From Thermoplasmata archaeon (GTDB lineage: Archaea; Thermoplasmatota; Thermoplasmata; Thermoplasmatales; Thermoplasmataceae), in assembly GCA_021801305.1 (NCBI GenBank), contig JAJYYD010000127.1, forward strand, positions 1-5,924: a stretch of DNA of 5,924 nt. The letters are read 5' to 3'. The stretch's first letter is position 1; each line of letters opens with the position of its first letter. Positions 5,073-5,924 of this stretch are shown here, in pieces. A program made the translations under genes and the position numbers. The notes beneath the pieces were generated by a model that saw nothing but the letters and a program-made list of their open reading frames with translations, did no database searches and was not told the origin of the DNA.

Positions 5073-5924
5073 TCATTTCTTTCCCTGGTTCCATGCACCT
5101 GAGGATTCCGGCGTCTTTCCGGTTTGAGGCTTCCTGCTCTTCACAAGTGAGCTTAATCCAGCCACTATGAGTATGGCGAAGCTGGCTATGAGTGCCGCAT
5201 GTATGCCTGTCAGGAATTTTGCCGAAACTCCACCCTGTAGTTTTGTCACCCCCAGGAAAACCTCAAAGGCCACAGATCTCTGGACAGAAAGTGCGGCTAT
5301 GGATATGGCGATCACATAACTGAAAAGAGTTCCTATGTTGGAGAGCGTTCTGAGAAGCCCGGAAATTGATCCGTACAGTTCCCTTGGGGCACCGGACATA
5401 ACTGCACTGTTATTGGACGGCCAGAACATTGCCCCTCCAAAGCCTGTAACTATGGATCCTGCAATGACCAGGTAAAGGGTTGTGCTGATCCCCATAAGAA
5501 GATAAACCAGGACTCCTGCAGCCATCATGAAAATTCCGGTGCTTGCCATTATCCTTGACCCGAATTTATCCGAGAACCTGCCCATTTTCGGGGCAAGGAA
5601 GCTGGATATTATATATCCGGGAACAAGAAGCAGTGAAGAATCCAGTGGGCTGAATCCCCTTATTCCCTGGAGATACATTATGAGTATGAACAGCACTGAA
5701 AGATAACCAACTGCCTGAAGAGTTGCCGCCAGAAGTGAAAATGTAAGCACTCTCTCCCTGAAAGCCTTCAGCACTATGACAGGGTCCCTGGCTTTTCTTT
5801 CAACAAGCACAAATGGTATGATCAATACAATTCCTGCCAGAACCAATGCCAGATTTAATGTCTGGACTCCATTTCCCGCTATTTCCACTGCACCATATGA
5901 TATGAGTGAAAGGAGCGTAACAAG
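5073..5924 (-). CDS. DHA2-family (EmrB/QacA-like) 14-helix MFS antiporter, C-terminal part
   Basis: The reading frame stays open to the right edge, so the N-terminal half is outside the window. The 283 visible residues begin LVTLLSLISYGAVEIAGNG, and a GTG at 5888 within them is an internal Val codon, not a start. About eight hydrophobic segments are visible, matching helices 7-14 of a 14-helix DHA2 transporter. The family linker VERKARDPVIVLKAFRER follows helix 8. A motif-A-like loop, GRFSDKFGSR, follows helix 10. The GFGGAMFWPSNNSAVM stretch follows helix 12, and GSISGLLRTLSNIG leads into helix 13. Members of the family export drugs or other toxic compounds in exchange for protons across the cytoplasmic membrane. 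The hydrophilic tail (SRKPQTGKTPESS to the end) is probably cytoplasmic. The gene has the same orientation as the ABC operon but is separated from it by a gap with its own promoter. The substrate cannot be inferred. Confidence 0.88.
   Translation of the reverse strand, partial: LVTLLSLISYGAVEIAGNGVQTLNLALVLAGIVLIIPFVLVERKARDPVIVLKAFRERVLTFSLLAATLQAVGYLSVLFILIMYLQGIRGFSPLDSSLLLVPGYIISSFLAPKMGRFSDKFGSRIMASTGIFMMAAGVLVYLLMGISTTLYLVIAGSIVTGFGGAMFWPSNNSAVMSGAPRELYGSISGLLRTLSNIGTLFSYVIAISIAALSVQRSVAFEVFLGVTKLQGGVSAKFLTGIHAALIASFAILIVAGLSSLVKSRKPQTGKTPESSGAWNQGKK

Noticed and set aside
1..5924. CRISPR array, insertion sequence, tRNA, rRNA, toxin-antitoxin or defence system
   Set aside because: No regularly spaced identical repeats, transposase or integrase motifs, tRNA cloverleaf or defence-type domain were seen on either strand; coding genes fill almost the whole window.

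Overview
This window looks like ordinary chromosomal DNA from an archaeon, most likely a member or relative of the Thermoplasmatales (heterotrophic acidophiles). The reasons are archaeal TATA-type promoter elements at the right distance from starts, one apparently leaderless gene, heavy use of AGG/AGA and ATA codons, short intergenic gaps, and a gene set seen in such genomes (PoxB-like enzyme, cytosolic-looking FAS1 protein, several exporters). Base composition is roughly balanced by eye. The lineage is an inference; no rRNA or marker gene is present.

Layout from left to right. A small FAS1/fasciclin-domain protein lies on the + strand (32-463). It converges on a pyruvate oxidase / pyruvate:quinone oxidoreductase-like ThDP-FAD enzyme on the - strand (479-2134). 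The 15-nt gap between them sits in a perfect 8-bp inverted repeat that places oligo-T on both strands, a candidate two-way terminator. A divergent control region of about 115-135 bp (2135-2249 or 2270) separates the oxidase from an MFS transporter on the + strand (2250-3419). It holds a well-placed TATA box for the oxidase, an inverted repeat and three phased short repeats. The MFS gene abuts, stop to stop with no spacer, a two-gene ABC-2 exporter operon on the - strand: ATPase 4132-4971, then permease 3420-4142, with an 11-nt overlap. This operon has a consensus TATA box and a Shine-Dalgarno leader. Upstream, also on the - strand, is the C-terminal half of a 14-helix DHA2 drug/H+ antiporter that runs off the right edge (5073-5924).

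Working together: the oxidase would decarboxylate pyruvate to acetate or an acetyl product and pass electrons to a quinone or another acceptor. The three membrane systems (MFS, ABC-2, DHA2) look like export or efflux functions. Nothing in the sequence links their substrates to each other or to the oxidase. I found no tRNA, rRNA, CRISPR array, insertion sequence or phage gene, and no convincing undescribed multi-gene system. The points most worth following are regulatory and structural: the two-way terminator, the operator-like divergent region, the oxidase without the PoxB membrane tail, the signal-less FAS1 protein, and a TTG-started permease with a strong ribosome binding site.
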